From Hymenolepis diminuta (taxonomy: Eukaryota; Platyhelminthes; Cestoda; Cyclophyllidea; Hymenolepididae), in the NCBI GenBank assembly GCA_900708905.1, contig CAADRB010000031.1, positions 75,480 through 139,479 on the forward strand: 64,000 nucleotides of DNA, in the 5' to 3' direction. The position numbers and the translations under genes were made by a program. Below, piece by piece: positions 28,201-43,200 of the stretch (position 1 is its first letter; each line of letters starts with the position of its first letter). The notes beneath the pieces were generated by a model that saw only the letters and a program-made list of their open reading frames with translations, was not told the DNA's origin and ran no database searches.

Positions 28201-31200
28201 CCTCTACGTGTGTCGCACATTCGTAGACCAGTTGTTTCTTAATAATGTTTCTTCTTAACGAGTTCTTGCACCACTATTTGCTCAAGTTTTTATTGAAAAT
28301 AGGGCATTGTAACATGGTTGAGGAGTAGAAAAGCGAAGGAGAATAAAGGGGGAGAATTTTGTCTTTGGTGTGCCGCCACACTTGACACAAAATGAAGACA
28401 ACATCCACAAATTCAGCAAGACCACCTCTAGGTTGCGTAATTTTTGATGGAAGTATTTCGCAAACATATTAATCATACCTCCTAGATAAAGTTAAATCTT
28501 GGTCCAAAAAAAGAATACCTCCCAATCCTTCAGGTTTTATTGTAATTTGTGTATTTATTAGTAAGAATTTACAGCTAAGGAGTTACCAGTGTTGAATAGT
28601 TATCACCCTATAAATCTTCTTTGAATATTGCCACATAATGGTTTCGTAAGCGACCGGGTTTGGACATGAAACAAAGTAAACATCAGTCCCGTAGCTAGTA
28701 AACCGAAAACAATGTCAACAATATGCTATGGAAGGCACCTGCTTGGGAAATACCAAGGCAGGACGGGGAAAATTAGTTGAACTATTGCTTTTAACGTTTA
28801 TCATCTCTGCCATCATAAAACTGAATATTATGGAAGATCATTTTGCCTTCCCAACCATTGGAAGAAGAAATGAATTGAAGTGACAAAATCGATCCCTCTG
28901 ATTAAAAACGGGTCGATAGGCATTTGACATCGTAGATAAGCATTTGCTGCACTCCAGGGAAGGAAACATACAAGTTGAATTTTGGAATGAGAGCTACCCA
29001 TTTGGCAAATACTGAATAACCCGAATCCACAAATCGATCGAAATAAGACTCATTGATACATTGGCATTGCTCTCAGTATCTTTTTATTACTGGCGACGAA
29101 ATGAGCTTCAATCTATGGAGAACGGTAGTGTGGATATAACTCATAGTTGAGATTTTAAAAGAAAGTTGTATCTTATTCTATCCTATTATAATTTAAATGA
29201 TTTTAACTTTTATCGTGCTTCCCAGATCAGTGAATAGAGTAAATGGTAGGAAAAATGTTAACTGCTCTTAGGAAAAGTGATTATACTTGACTGATACATG
29301 ACAGATGTAAAGGCGGGTTCATGTAATATGTACCCAAATAACTCACGGCAGGTAGAAATTAAAAAATCCTTCTGCATATTTAAACTCGATATATTATTTC
29401 CAAGAACTTTTTCATTTCTTAATCTTATTACATAAAATTCAATTACCGTTGCATGTTCGCATATATTAAACATAATGTAATCGCATTCAGTATATTTCTC
29501 ACAGCTAGGAATCCATGTCTAGATATTAGTTTCAAGTGCTGTTTGCAAATTTTCGGTAATTTGAGTTATAGGTTTAACGTAGAAAATTATCTTAATAAGA
29601 TACAACCTTTGTCAGTTTGGCTAAGTTTAATGCTCCGCTTTGTATTGGATAATTGGTAAGAAATAATGGCATGTACCTCTAGAATCAAAGTTAACATGTC
29701 AAAGTTGTCATGTCTGCAATTTGATTAAAAATACTTCAGCCCGTAAATACTTCCTCACTCCACAACAAAGGTTTTGGTTCTTTAAGTTATTTTATTAGAA
29801 ACACTATTCAGAGAACCACGACTAGTGGCAGTTTAATCAATTTGAAGTATAATCTGGGAAAGCGTTATTTCTTTTATACGCAATTTCATAAATCTATCAA
29901 TATTATGTCATTTTTCTCCCGAAATTAATTAAATATGACGAATTTGACGTAATACCTAAAAATCCGATTATTCACAATATATTCTACTGATATATTGTTA
30001 GTAGCAATACACATTTGTAATTGTGTTTAATGAAATTAAAGCAGCCACCCGTTGTGAACATTTTATTATTATTCTAAGTCATTGACTTATGCAAAAGTAC
30101 CTTTTCCCTTATTGGAGTAAAAATCGATAGATCATAGTGAAAATAGGATCGGATTTTGTGATACCTTTTTTTATTGCATTGAATCGAAATTTAAGAATTA
30201 TTGACTTCTAAATGGTTAACTTAATGAACTACCTCATCTACAAAGAAAAAGTCAACAGAGGGCTGTAATAACTTTAATTCACTTAAATAGAATGGACAAC
30301 TATTTTAACTTAGACAGATATTTAATTTAGAGCAAACTTGAACGATAAGAAGAATTTTTGGTTAAAAATGAGATACTCTATCCCTATGACTCTCTCACTT
30401 TAATAAAGTAAAGCGTAAAAGAAGTCATCAACCGAACTCCTAGACCGGAAATAGAACATGTTTGATAATTACGACACCCTCCTCTTAAATCTGAGTCATT
30501 TTCTTCTTAAACAAAGAGATTTAATTATAAAAGAACCTTTCAAACCCTGGAAGACTCTTCACATCCTAATTTCCCTTAAGACGGACATCCAAGGCCAAGA
30601 CATCATTCCCCAAAGGTCATAAAATTAAAATGAAATCAGAGTTCAGTTAGATGTCCCTAAGGTGGGGAGGAGTGGGGGGAAAGGAGAAAGCAACAAGATG
30701 TTTCCACTTGTGCGTTAGAAGAAGGAAGTGCTAAGCCACTAACTTCTTCACCTTAGGCTTGAGTGACTCATTTGCAAGGAAGTCATAATTATTAGACAGC
30801 AAAGCAGCCTCCCCCATCCCTCTTAAAAGACATTGCCTCTTCGAAAAGAGAAACAGGAAGAAACAGGAAGGAAGAAACAGAAAAGCCACGTTTTGACTTC
30901 ATTCTTGAAAGAAAATAATTATGATGGGTGGGGTTTTTGTCGCAAAAGTGAACGCTCGAAAAGTGATGATTAAATTTAACATTCACTAAAACAATTTAGA
31001 GTGTTTTTACAATGAACATGGTAGTCATTGCAGAAGTGATTCAAATTTTGAAAAATTTATTTTGTCGAATTATTCAAGATTTAACCTTGCAAAATATGAA
31101 TGCAAAGTCATCCATTTTAGAATCAAAGTATATTTATTCATATACTTGATAATGGACTTTATCAGAACCTGACTCATCGTCAGGTCGTGTTGTTACTACA

Positions 31201-34200
31201 TCATAGAGTCACAAAACTCGGTCCGTTGGAGAACAACCTAGATACACCTGGCTACCCTCTGCCTCAAGGTAATGAGACAAAGAAAAAAACCCATATCAAC
31301 CACCGACCAAACTGCCATGTGACAAGTGGCAGTAAATCTCCTAAAAGATCCTAGAATAATTCCTTTTCCGAGTTGTAGGGAGAAGGGCTATTAAATAGAA
31401 ATGAATAGCGTCATAAATTATACCCTTCTTTTAAGGGTCTAATTTAGAATTTATGCCTATTCAGTTTACTTACATAATGAGTCTCCGATTGTCAAAGTAA
31501 ATTTTTCCCTATCTTAAAAAACAGTTAATTCTGACTAGCTACACTTATAAGTATAAAGAAGAGAGAGTCGATAACTCTTGCTCTATGAAAACAAGCATTC
31601 TTAAGCTTTGTCTATGGCCATGATTAAATAATAATTCAGCATAATCTCCTGCAAAGCTCAATCACCTAATAATTGATCAGAATTATAGGTATCGACATTA
31701 GACTTGTAAAATATTCAAATGAACTAATCTCTTGCCTTCTTCTATCAAGAAATGGTCATGGATTGGAGATAAAGGAAAATATTCAAGAAGAGGCCATTTG
31801 CAAAGGGCTGGGATTTAATTAATCTTCATTAAAATCCTGAATTTGTCAATCTGGAATTTATTACTAATGCATTAGAATGATCGGACGATTTGATTCAAGA
31901 TCTAACCCGTTTACGACTAGCAAAACTCCCCCTCTCCCCATATGACCTTAGAACATCAAATATTCTTGATGTCCGGTCCAACCACAAACTTTTATTGTAA
32001 AGCCGGTGAGGTCAAGTCTGTGGGCTACTAGTGCAGCTAATTAAGTTTACCCTTGAATCCCCTTCCCTCTCTTTGAATCAATCATGGTCAACGCGTTTTA
32101 ACCGAAAAAACGACAGATTATTATACACTAAAGTACAAACTCATTAAATGAAAAAATAGCATTTAGACTAGGGAAGAGCGTTTTCGGTTCAAAAATTGTT
32201 TACTTACTGAAGGAGCGATTTGTCCCAAAAGGGACCAAAATATGGCAATTAGAAAAGGCCAGGCATTCAAATAAAATTTAACTATTTTTGAGGCGATTAT
32301 TTAATAATTAGATTGCTATGTTAAATATAATTGTTAGCCTCATCTACCGCTCCTGACCGTAAAAAGGATACAAATATATCGAGATGATACGACCAACAAC
32401 AGAATTAAATCATCCTGCCGACAGGCTCTGAATAACGTGGACGTAATCGTCTGAGAGTTGAACGATGAAGATTAAACACTAGGCCATCACAAAGGGTGCT
32501 CTTCGCTTATGAGAATATGGACAACTCAATGTTTTGACAGTTCAAATAAGGTAGGACCTGTCCGGATTTTATTACCTATTCTTCTTCTTGACCTCCTCAT
32601 GCTTGATTAAATAGATAGCGTTTTGGCAATCAACAAAATCTTCTTTTATTGAAATGGCCATCAATTAGAAAAATAGATTAATTTAAGTAGTTAAAATAAG
32701 GGGCATAGATAAAAGGCAATACGATCTTAAGAGTTGCTTCAAGTAAAATTGTACGTGCATGACAAAGTTAGTAAAATTCCTCCCATTATCATCTTTACAT
32801 TTGAAAAACTACATTTTTACAAATTGTCAGAGTTTTCTGTGTGGTTAGATACACTAACATTTCCAGTTATATGAACTTCTGTATTAGAAAAATTCCATCC
32901 CAAGTTGGGTTTAATTTAAAATTTCTGACCCATATTAGTTTCACACACGTATCCCTAAGCAACAAGCGGAAAAAGCTTAATTTGGGGAGTTGAAGGAGGT
33001 GGCAATAGTTGGGTTAAGTGAAACTCCATAAATCAACCTGAGGAGGGGAGGGAGGGAGGGATATATTTAAACCAATTCCGAATGGAATCTCGAAGTTTTA
33101 TGATTTTATCCCAGCCAGCGTACAAGTTCATAAACTAAAGTTGTAGTCAATCTATTCCTCACATCCTTGCGGTGTTGGGGTTTAAACTGTAACTATTCTA
33201 ACGCTATTGGCCGAAAGCAAATGTTAAGAAAAGATTTATTAATCAATAGGATCTCTCTACCTTAGGCGCAACGATCATCACGGATTTCCAGCTCCTTATT
33301 TCAGGATGCTGTAAGTCTTATAAAACTCAAAACTAATCAGAATACTCCCATGCCAGAGTGTTACTTCAAGAATCTCTGAAAAATCGACGGAACATATTCT
33401 TCTTATCAGAGTAGTGAAGAGGCAAAATCCCGAATCCCGTGGACCAAATCTTCGTACCATAAAGTTATGATCTCCACCCCTCCCACCCCCGCTCTAGTTC
33501 ATTTAATTTTAAATTTTAGTAAATTTAATTTTAATTGAACAAACGAGAGCTTGATATATAAGTTGTTTATTTTTTTCTCTTGACCATCAAACCTGTTTGC
33601 TATTTAGGAAGTTCATTTGCGACATTTTTCCTGCATGAACCTGGGAATTCATTTATTCCTGCAAAATACTCAATTAAAAAGTGTCAGTTTGAAGACTGTA
33701 GAGAATTTTCTAGAGTCAATAAAGTTAAGCAAAAAAATGAACGGAACTAAAACAATAGTGACTTATTTACCCACTGGATTAAAAGCTAATAACGTCTGAC
33801 ACTTATTTTGATCATAGAAAACATTTTCGATGCAAACAGGAAAAACGTCGCACAAATGTTTTTCTGGATGCATATTTCGGTCTAGTTTAGGCCAAATTTA
33901 ATGAGCCGTTGTAAGAAAGCTTTGAAAATTTTTGGATATAAATTTTTTTAGATGTAATTTATTCTTATACAACAAATTTTATAGTGATAGTATTTTATTG
34001 ACCTAACATTCCGGTTCAGAGTATCTAAAAACTATGGATCAATTATGGATGATAGAAGGCAGAGACGAGTCTCAATATTCTTCCCTCTTTCCAGTATAAA
34101 ATCATGAATAAATTTACCATAAACAGTAATGAAATTAAACGGCTGACAGTGTGCATTTACATAAGATAAATTTATGTAAATAGCTCCTAAGCCCACTGAA

Positions 34201-37200
34201 CGGAAGTACGTTTTAACGTCCACCTTTGGTAGTGGAACAGCACTCTGGAATATCTATGGTGAGAAATTCGCATGTTACCATTTCCTCTTGGTCAGCAAGA
34301 ATGATTATACCGCCGAAAAAATATTGCTTTCGTGAATTCGGACTTTCAGGCTGATTGGTCCACCGGTGCAGGATGGACTATTATTTATCTACAGATTACC
34401 TATAACTGATAGAGATGGAACTTGAAATCCTCATATTAATGAACATTCAAGTATAATTTTAAAAAATAAAATGTCATGTTGTGCACCTATAGCACAGTGG
34501 CAATGTGCACGTTTGCTAATTCAGAGGTCATGAGATCGATGCGATCCAGCGAAATGAATGGATAATCTTGGTCAATAAAATAGGGAAAACTAAAAACGAG
34601 TCAGATGTATGGAGCTTCTCTTAATCGGCTTGCGAAATTAAAATATTATCTTGATTTGACTGAATAAGGAATATTAAACTCAATATGCATCCTTGGTGCA
34701 ACGATAAATATGCGAAGTCAGAAATCACTGATTCGATATTTAACGCTGGTTAAGTAAGCTAAGAAAGAGAGTGACAGAAATCGAATTTTCCACCTATGGG
34801 GCGCTGTCATACGGTTCCTCTACCTAAGATGAGTGTTTAAAAACACTATAACAAATGAACTTAGAAGTTACACAGTTGAACGAAACTATAAACATTCGGA
34901 AGATTTATTCAAGAAGAAATTTTAAATCGAAAAATAATGGACAGCCTGATGAAATATTAACGGTTATTTAACGGAGCTAAAATCCCATTAACGGAAAAGC
35001 TTACGGTACACTTTTAAGACCATTTGAATCATGGCTCCAACTCCCATATCAAGCGCGTCTTTAAATTAAAACAACAATTCAAATTCAATGTGGCATATAA
35101 CAGCGGTCAATTTGTGTCTCGCCATCGGCCGATATTATCTACAGGGAGCATTAACAGCTTTTAAGTGACCCTTAGAGTCATTCGATGGGAGCTTTTACAC
35201 TATTTTGACTGTCTGAGTAGCTTGCGAGAATGCCACCTTTTCTAGACACCATTAAAAAGACCATTCTCCTCTTTATCCCTTGGTTGTTGATTAAAATAAC
35301 GCTAACTAGCCGCTTCTGATGGACCAATAAGCAAGAAAGCTAGATGAAAGGGCATTAAAAGTGATTAATATGACCATCTATTATGTAGAGTCTGAGGAAA
35401 CTCAACACATTTTCATAGACCTCTTGGAATATTGCTTTTAAGCGCGTATTTATCAACAAATTATATCAAAAGGCTCATGAAGCAGAGCAAAAGCCCAAGG
35501 TATAACGAAATAAATGTTCCTCAAGGCTCAGAATGTTACGGTGGATGTCCACTTTGCAAGATCACTACAATTTAGTGAGCATCAAATTAGAACATAGAAA
35601 ATGTATTGCTTTTGCTCTTTCTGACATTTCAAACTTTACTACTACTTTATAGAAAGAGGATAAGGATGGTGGCAAAACATGTGTCACGACAATATTTATT
35701 TGTAATTATGAGAGAAAAGAGGGAAGACGTAGATCACACAGCCAGTAAATTGAAATGATTGAGTTGCATAGTAGCGTATTTTTGCACATTTTTTAAATCA
35801 AATGAGACGATTGTTTCACTCATTTAGTGCTTTCAGAAGGAGTTAATATTGTTGGATAAATTTCTGTTTAGAAAACGGTACCACTAATCCAACAGTTTTC
35901 GGTATCTGGTCGATAAACGATCTGCTTTCAGACCATCTAACGAATGCCATCCAATTTAACCCTAAAGTTATAAGAGTATGTTGTGTTGTTCTTAAAATGC
36001 TATCTTGGATATCATCTATGTGCGGAAGTAGTCTGCACGAAATTATATTCAAATCACCGCTAACTACCACAAATACTTTTCCTAATATGAGACATGCTAA
36101 AAAACCAAAAGGAAAGAGATTAATTCTTGATGGACAATCTAGAGCATTATTAATTAAATTAGTGATAAGATCTTTTCAAATTTCTGTCAATCAGATCAAT
36201 ATAGTAAAAATGACCGGATGATAAGGAAAGGCCCACAGGGGGAGGGGAGTGAAGTTTTAAACAGATACCTGGACCCATTGAATAACATCCATAATGCCCA
36301 TTTTAGAGGACGAAATTTATTACCAATCATCACAATGTGGACAAAAACCATTAAAATCCAAACGACTTTATCAAATTTAAGTTGCAACGCTTATTTGTCT
36401 CCGGATTGCATCAAAATTTTGCCAAATTTCCTACTTTTTAAATATTGAATTAAGGAAAATGATTAGAAATGGCGGAATGTTAAGATCTAGATAGAAATAT
36501 TTCCAATTTCACAACCAGGGAAATTTATTTTTATTCCCTTTTTATAAAATATGAATACCTGCGATATAATACAAACCCTTGCTACACCTTAAAATGCTTG
36601 AAAATCTTACAAAGTCCACTTATTGTAGATTATTACTTGCATTGCTAAAAGGATTTCCCAACAAATTCACTCGTACATGGAAAAAGAGCGCTGAGTTTAT
36701 GCTGTCGGTTAAAGAATTGAATGCTGTAATTAGTGAATTTGATCTTTCAAAACAAGCATAAATCAAATTTTTAATCAATATTATGCTAATAATGAAACCG
36801 TATTAATGTTTAAAACACCTTTGCTAGTCCTATTATCTGATGTAAGCAAATGCCAAATAGTCAGAGTTACACGGCCAACATTTCATTTGAATAAACTTAT
36901 CGGAAAAGCTTTATATTGCTAACATAAATTCACCCAGAAATAATGAAAAGTGAGCTGTGAAACATTTTGATATTAAAAAGTGATGTATGCTCCTTATTAA
37001 AAAAATGGGAGAACCAATACGTTCTGAGATCATAAAAAGTAAGACTTCACTATTTTCTACAATTGGAATGATTGCTAAATATCCCACGGGACTATTTTTT
37101 TTATTTCCATGAGAAAAACTAATAATAGAGTTAATGAAAACGGAATTATGAATAGAGATAATTCTTATTAAATATGCTTTGTATGAACTAATTCAAAAGG

Positions 37201-40200
37201 GCCCTTCACTTCTTTCTATTGTATCATTTTCGAAACTTGCGGAAATGTGCTCATTTTTTACAAAATTGGATCTAACTAATAGCTAAATAAACCAAGACGG
37301 AGAATTTGCAATATTCTCCTGATGCTATCAGTTAGAATTTCGCCCTTTTTTCCAGGGAAGAAAAGTGTTGAAGAAATGTTACAAGAAATTTCACGAAATT
37401 TGCTCGGAAAATTAGCTTCCTTTCTTTCAACTTGCAAATGAAGTGACAAATTTTAACTTAAAACCCCAGAGATTACACAAAATTTCTGATAGTTTTGCTT
37501 CATTCTTGCTTTACTCATTGACACTAAAGTTCACTTCATGACAGCAAAAAATATCATATTATACTTATAAATATCGTTAGTTAGATAAAGTATTTTTTAT
37601 AATAAGGAAACAAATTTTAGTGACAAATTCCATGAGAATATTATTGATAAAAGCATTCTTTGAAAGTGACTAGTTTTAAATACTTATTTTCAGTTGTTTT
37701 AATCCATAATTCAGGACACGAATTTCAAAACATTTTAAAAAATTTAATATACGTTACCAGTGTTTTAAAATGCAAAACAAATGGAACTTATGTAAGGTGC
37801 AAATAATGTTAAGGAATCTATTCAAATAGAGAATCCTTTCTTTGAAGAGGGCACAATCTTCTAATAAAAATAAAACCTCCACTGAAAAAATTTAATTAAG
37901 TTAAACAAAATTCCGTTTCATCGTAAGCATAGAGGCAGAAAAGAATATGATGTTGAAGCTTACAGTGACTTTTGCTTGTAAAAATAGCAAACTGATGATT
38001 TGGTAAATTTTTATAGAAAACCTTGAAGATAGTTTGATCAGAAATAAAAGTAAATTGATTCTCTAATGGTTTTAAAGAAGCGCTCAAGCGTACTGACTCA
38101 GTGAATGATATGCGATCTACCTATTCAGAGTAATTTTCGAGGTTTACAATGAGATCTTTTCTTAATTTTAGACTCATTCTCTTCCAATATCTTATTGTAC
38201 ATCAGCTGGATGATGTGAGCAAATCGTCTACAATGCTAGAACCCTAAAATGTACTCTATCGACTAGTATAATTCTCAAGCCCACCTATCTTAAGTGGTGA
38301 GATAATATCATGGGGCCACCTTAGTGAAGAACTCAAAATCTGACTCCAACCTCTATTAGTTAGACTTAACCAATGAGGCTCTCCATTCTGCTCATTTAGA
38401 TGTGAACCGATGGGAACTGAACCTGCTACCTCTGAATGCTCAGACAAGTACGTTAATCACATATTCCGATTGTAAAATACAAAATCTGTAATTCTAAAAT
38501 TTGGTTTATTAGAATATTTGGATATTGTACGGCGCCTTCCTCATTAAATTTAGCTTTGCTCTTTTGAATTGCACTCAATTATGCTCCTTAGTACTCACTT
38601 AAAGATGAAGATGGCATTTCTACAATAGTTGAATATGTATTTCTAAATGTGGCTCCACCAACACCCTCCCATACTGGCGCCAACTACGTAGACCACACAG
38701 TGTGCTATTCCGGTCCCATTCCATGTACGTAGTCCTCATGTTCTTCATACCGGAAACATATTAGCCGCTATTTATTTCCATGAGAAGTCCCAAATTTAGT
38801 TTAAGAACTCATTGATGTTCTACTTAAATGCCGACTTAACGTATTACCAGAAGAAATGTAGAAGATAAGCTCAATTAGACACTAAATTCTCTTACAATTT
38901 GTCCAAATTCTTGTTTTCTCTAAATTAAAATTGTTGAGATACTTTTTTCTCTATTGTCACGTCAAGCGAAAGCTGGACAAAAATACCGCTGCATGTCACG
39001 AAAACAATGGATTCTTTTTCTGCCTTTTTGTTGTTGTTTGTGGAAAATGAAACAACAATAGTTGGATTACTGGCGAAAATTAACAAATAAAGAATAAGTT
39101 AAAATGGTTTTTCAATGTCTGTTTATGGTCAATTAACTTTCTCTCTTTATTACTGCAAGTAACAAGTGACTTTCAAGAAATGCCTACCCTTTTGACAGTT
39201 AATTTTGGAAATTACGATAATTCCATCAGTTTGGCTAAAAGGTGTCCGAACTTTGTCCTACGATTGCTTTCGAAGCGATAGTTATTTTATGAGATAAATA
39301 TTTACAATAAAAAATGAGTTGTCTGACATTCTTTATTATTCAAACTGAAAACCAATATAAAATAAAATTTCTAAGCATATTAGTAGATAGCCTGTCAACC
39401 ATTCAATAAATATTTTAAAATGGCTTGGCAAATATTGAACACATGTCAAATATCATGCTTCGGTTTCATCTTCCATGCTATTCTATTCCTCGACATAAGT
39501 ACTGATGCATGTTGATTATTCTACAAAGAATGACTAACCATGAATGTCTGAAATTATTTCTATCATGAATTCATGAAACTAGAAAGACATTACCGCTGAG
39601 AAAAAGAGAGATCTTCCTAACTTTTTCTACGATAATAAAGATGTATAACGTCTGTTCATTCAGAATTATTTGCCTTTAATTTTCATAGGTATATCCAAAA
39701 GAATTCAACCGACTGATTATTTTCTGCAAAAATAATCTTTATCCTTTATTTTCTTCTCGATATGCGTTATCAGAAACCACAACCACCCTTTTGCATATTT
39801 ATGTATTTCGAAACACCGCACATTAAAATTACAAGCGCATCTCCTATCATTTGTTCGTATCTCGGTCCATTAGGACCTCTGCAGTGTGTACGGAGAGTGG
39901 GAGGAGAGGGGGAGTGAAGAGATTAGTGCCGAATTACTGCACCGAACGGTTGCAGTCGTAGGGTATTTACGCTTCTTGATAAGACAGAAAGAGGAAGAGA
40001 GGAGTGGTAGATAGCCAATGAAGGTACGTGCGGAGAAGGACGGGGGTTTCTTATCAGACTCAGTCATCAGCAGTTAAGTGGTTAGGATTCCCCAAGCCCA
40101 AAGCATACGCATATAAGGTTATGTCTCTCCCACGGCCTCCCTGCACTGCTTAATAAATCTTAAAATGATGCTGGGCATCTAGATGGAGTAAATGAATGGG

Positions 40201-43200
40201 ATCGCGGTTGTCAACGGCTGTGGGAAACACTAATCACTGAGCTGAACCCTTGGCATTTCGTGAGTGGTTGTAATCAGGTCATGAATGAAATCAGAAAATA
40301 GAGGATGGAAATTTGGTTCTTTTCAGTTTTATTTTGATTTCCCTAACTTCATCTCATACCGTGAATCGACTCTGTTAATTAAAGTGACTTCAATTTATTA
40401 AAACATCTTAATTAACTTCTATAATAGTACATCGGTTGAGGCGAGTGACTGGGATTCAGGTTCAGTCGTGATCAATGAATTCTAATTAAATGGAGTCGTG
40501 GAGTAAATAAATAAAATTAGAATCATTTGGCTAGGATTTGAAAAACGTTCATAACCGACTACCGTGCTAAATGTTTAGTAGGGTGGAGACAAGAAAATTA
40601 CAACAATGAGCCATCTTTTATTTGATTCTAACAACCTTCCACAACCTCCTGTATCAGTTTATCATGAAAACAAGATCATCAAGATATCAAATAATTCTCC
40701 TTTCTCAAAACGAAGATTCTCTTGCAGTTTCATTAGAAATTATAATGCAGTATGGTGGATATTAAGCTGTATTACAGAGTATAGTTTATGAAATTTTGGA
40801 GGACGGGCAGAGGAGAATTAAAACATCCGATATTGATCACCTCAGTAGCTCATATAAAAAAACGGCCCTGTAACATTAAAGATCCGAGTGGTACTACCAC
40901 CCGCTTTCTTAAATCGGTCAATTCGGGTGCATGCTTCCTCTTGCATTTAGTTGGATTTGAATCAGATAGGATAGGAAATACAAACGAACACAAATCTTCG
41001 CTCTTGAATACCTATATCTACTAGCGTTTTTAACAAATCTCTTTCTATTTCTGAAACTCTATTTCTATCCGAACGCTCCCAAAAATTTCAGGAAATGAAG
41101 AGAACATTCAGTTTTCTACACTGAAAGCCGTGTTCCTTCTATCCAATTCATAAATTTTGCTTAAATAGACTGCTTACAGTATGACGCATAATTTAGTCGA
41201 GTTAAACTTTAGAAATGTTACTTAAAATAATTGTTTAAAACCTATAACCTTACTAAAAATGTCGGAATAAGCTAACTCTCCTTTAAAGCAGTTATTGGAA
41301 ATCAGAGTCAGGAAACATCTAAACGGTACAAGAAAGAGTGGATTCTTATTGCTAGTGAAATAAATTAGACGAAAATAGCACTTAAAACGAGAGATGATAG
41401 TAAGGGCTGACATTCTCTTGTAGACCTACTTTTAAGAATGACTACTTCATGGCCAGTCTATACTAGTCGAAGTGCAATATTTATAAGAATAACGGTATTT
41501 TAACATTAATCAGTAGTATTCTGATAGAAAAGCAGTAACCATCACAGGGTAATCTTTTAATATATTATGAACTCTTTGCATAATTATTGTGCTTTTTTCG
41601 GTCACCAAAACATGAAAAATATTTGTGAGGTATACCGAAAGCGGTCTATAAGTTCCGAATAACACAGGGACAATTGCAAGAAAGTGAAGAGGCAAAATAA
41701 TCAAACGAGTTAATAGATAGAGAGCATTTTAAAACTGTTGTACAGCATATTCGTAAAAATCACCGATCCACAAAACTCGGATATCTATAAAGATAGTGAT
41801 CTGAAGCTTTGAAGCTCTTATGGCCAACATGTCCGAGTCAAAAATAAAGTGATATGATACAATCTGTGAAAGATAAAAAACGCACAAAGTTGGGACTATT
41901 TGACGAGGCTTTTAAATCTGAATTTCAAATATTTTTTTAATGTATAAGTTTAAAAGTGTAAAGAAATTACTCCTGAGTTGTTAAAAACTTAAGCATATGC
42001 CAGTGTTACTGCGAAATTAATGGACAGTATGCGATCCATATAGAGAAGGAAGAGTGGACGAAAGTTCCTCTATCAAAATATTAATCCCAATGATTAGTGA
42101 TTCCTTAAAGTAGAAAATTAAATCAGGAATTAGCCACTGTCAGAAAACATTAGATGGATGATTGCTTTCAAATTTGAGGGTAATTCAATAATGCATTGTG
42201 AATTTCTAAAGATTGATCCTCTCACCTTTATTTAAAACTCATCAGCCACACATAAATTTACTCATTTTTACGTCACATTTAGTTAAATAAAAATAGCGTT
42301 AAAGAAGTTGCTGTTATGCATAGCGTGAAGTAAAATTTTCGGAAAATAAGGTAAATAGAAAACTACAAAAATGGTTGCACCCAATACTCTTCAAACGGTG
42401 GATAACTACTAAGATTGATGTGGACTCAAACATGTATTTGTGGATAATGGACTGATTTAATTGTCCTCTGATAAAATCTTTACACTGAATTTAGCCATCA
42501 CTCTGCTAACTGAATTCGCATATGCGAAATTTGAATGTACGGCGGATGATAAAATAGTTAAGAATCGTAATTTATCTAGTAAATGGAATTATCATAGGCA
42601 TTGGCCGATACCAATCAGCAGATTGGCAACAAAGTGAATAATTCCTATTAATAAAAATCATATCTATCATCTGTGCTAGTGTGTTAAAGATGGTCCCCTT
42701 CATCATATCAAAAAGTAATCACTTCGTGGTGCTTTGAACCGGATGAACTTTAAGCTCACCGAAGCATATAAAGTGACTTTTAGTTTTTAATTGTGTGACC
42801 AGTCTTTAAAACTGATTTTAATCCCGGTCATTGTCATAAAACCCTTTTTTAGTCAAGAATGAGTTGAATGGAGGATAAAAAACTATAGAGGCGTATCCTA
42901 TCCACTTATTTAAAAAGATGCGAAAAGATTACTCCGATAACAAAAGGGATATTAAAATTCAAGAAGACTTTGTGCTAATTCAGTTTCAGCTTTTCATATT
43001 GATGCTTATACCTTTACCTTTATACTAAGGTTTAGTTTTTACTTTAAACATAGCAACTTTCATGAAGCAATGTTTTTATTTGTTTTGTCGAAAATTAAAC
43101 AATTATCTCATTTTTGCGGCTGCTTTTCCAACTTTTACGGGTACAATTTAAACAACAGATAAATTGTCGAAAATTTAAGTCAGCGCTGGTTACAAAAATC

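Noticed and set aside
35843..36070. Minus-strand ORF starting VVSGDLN, reminiscent of a LINE endonuclease
   Set aside because: Only one short motif matches; no other endonuclease residues and no reverse transcriptase nearby.
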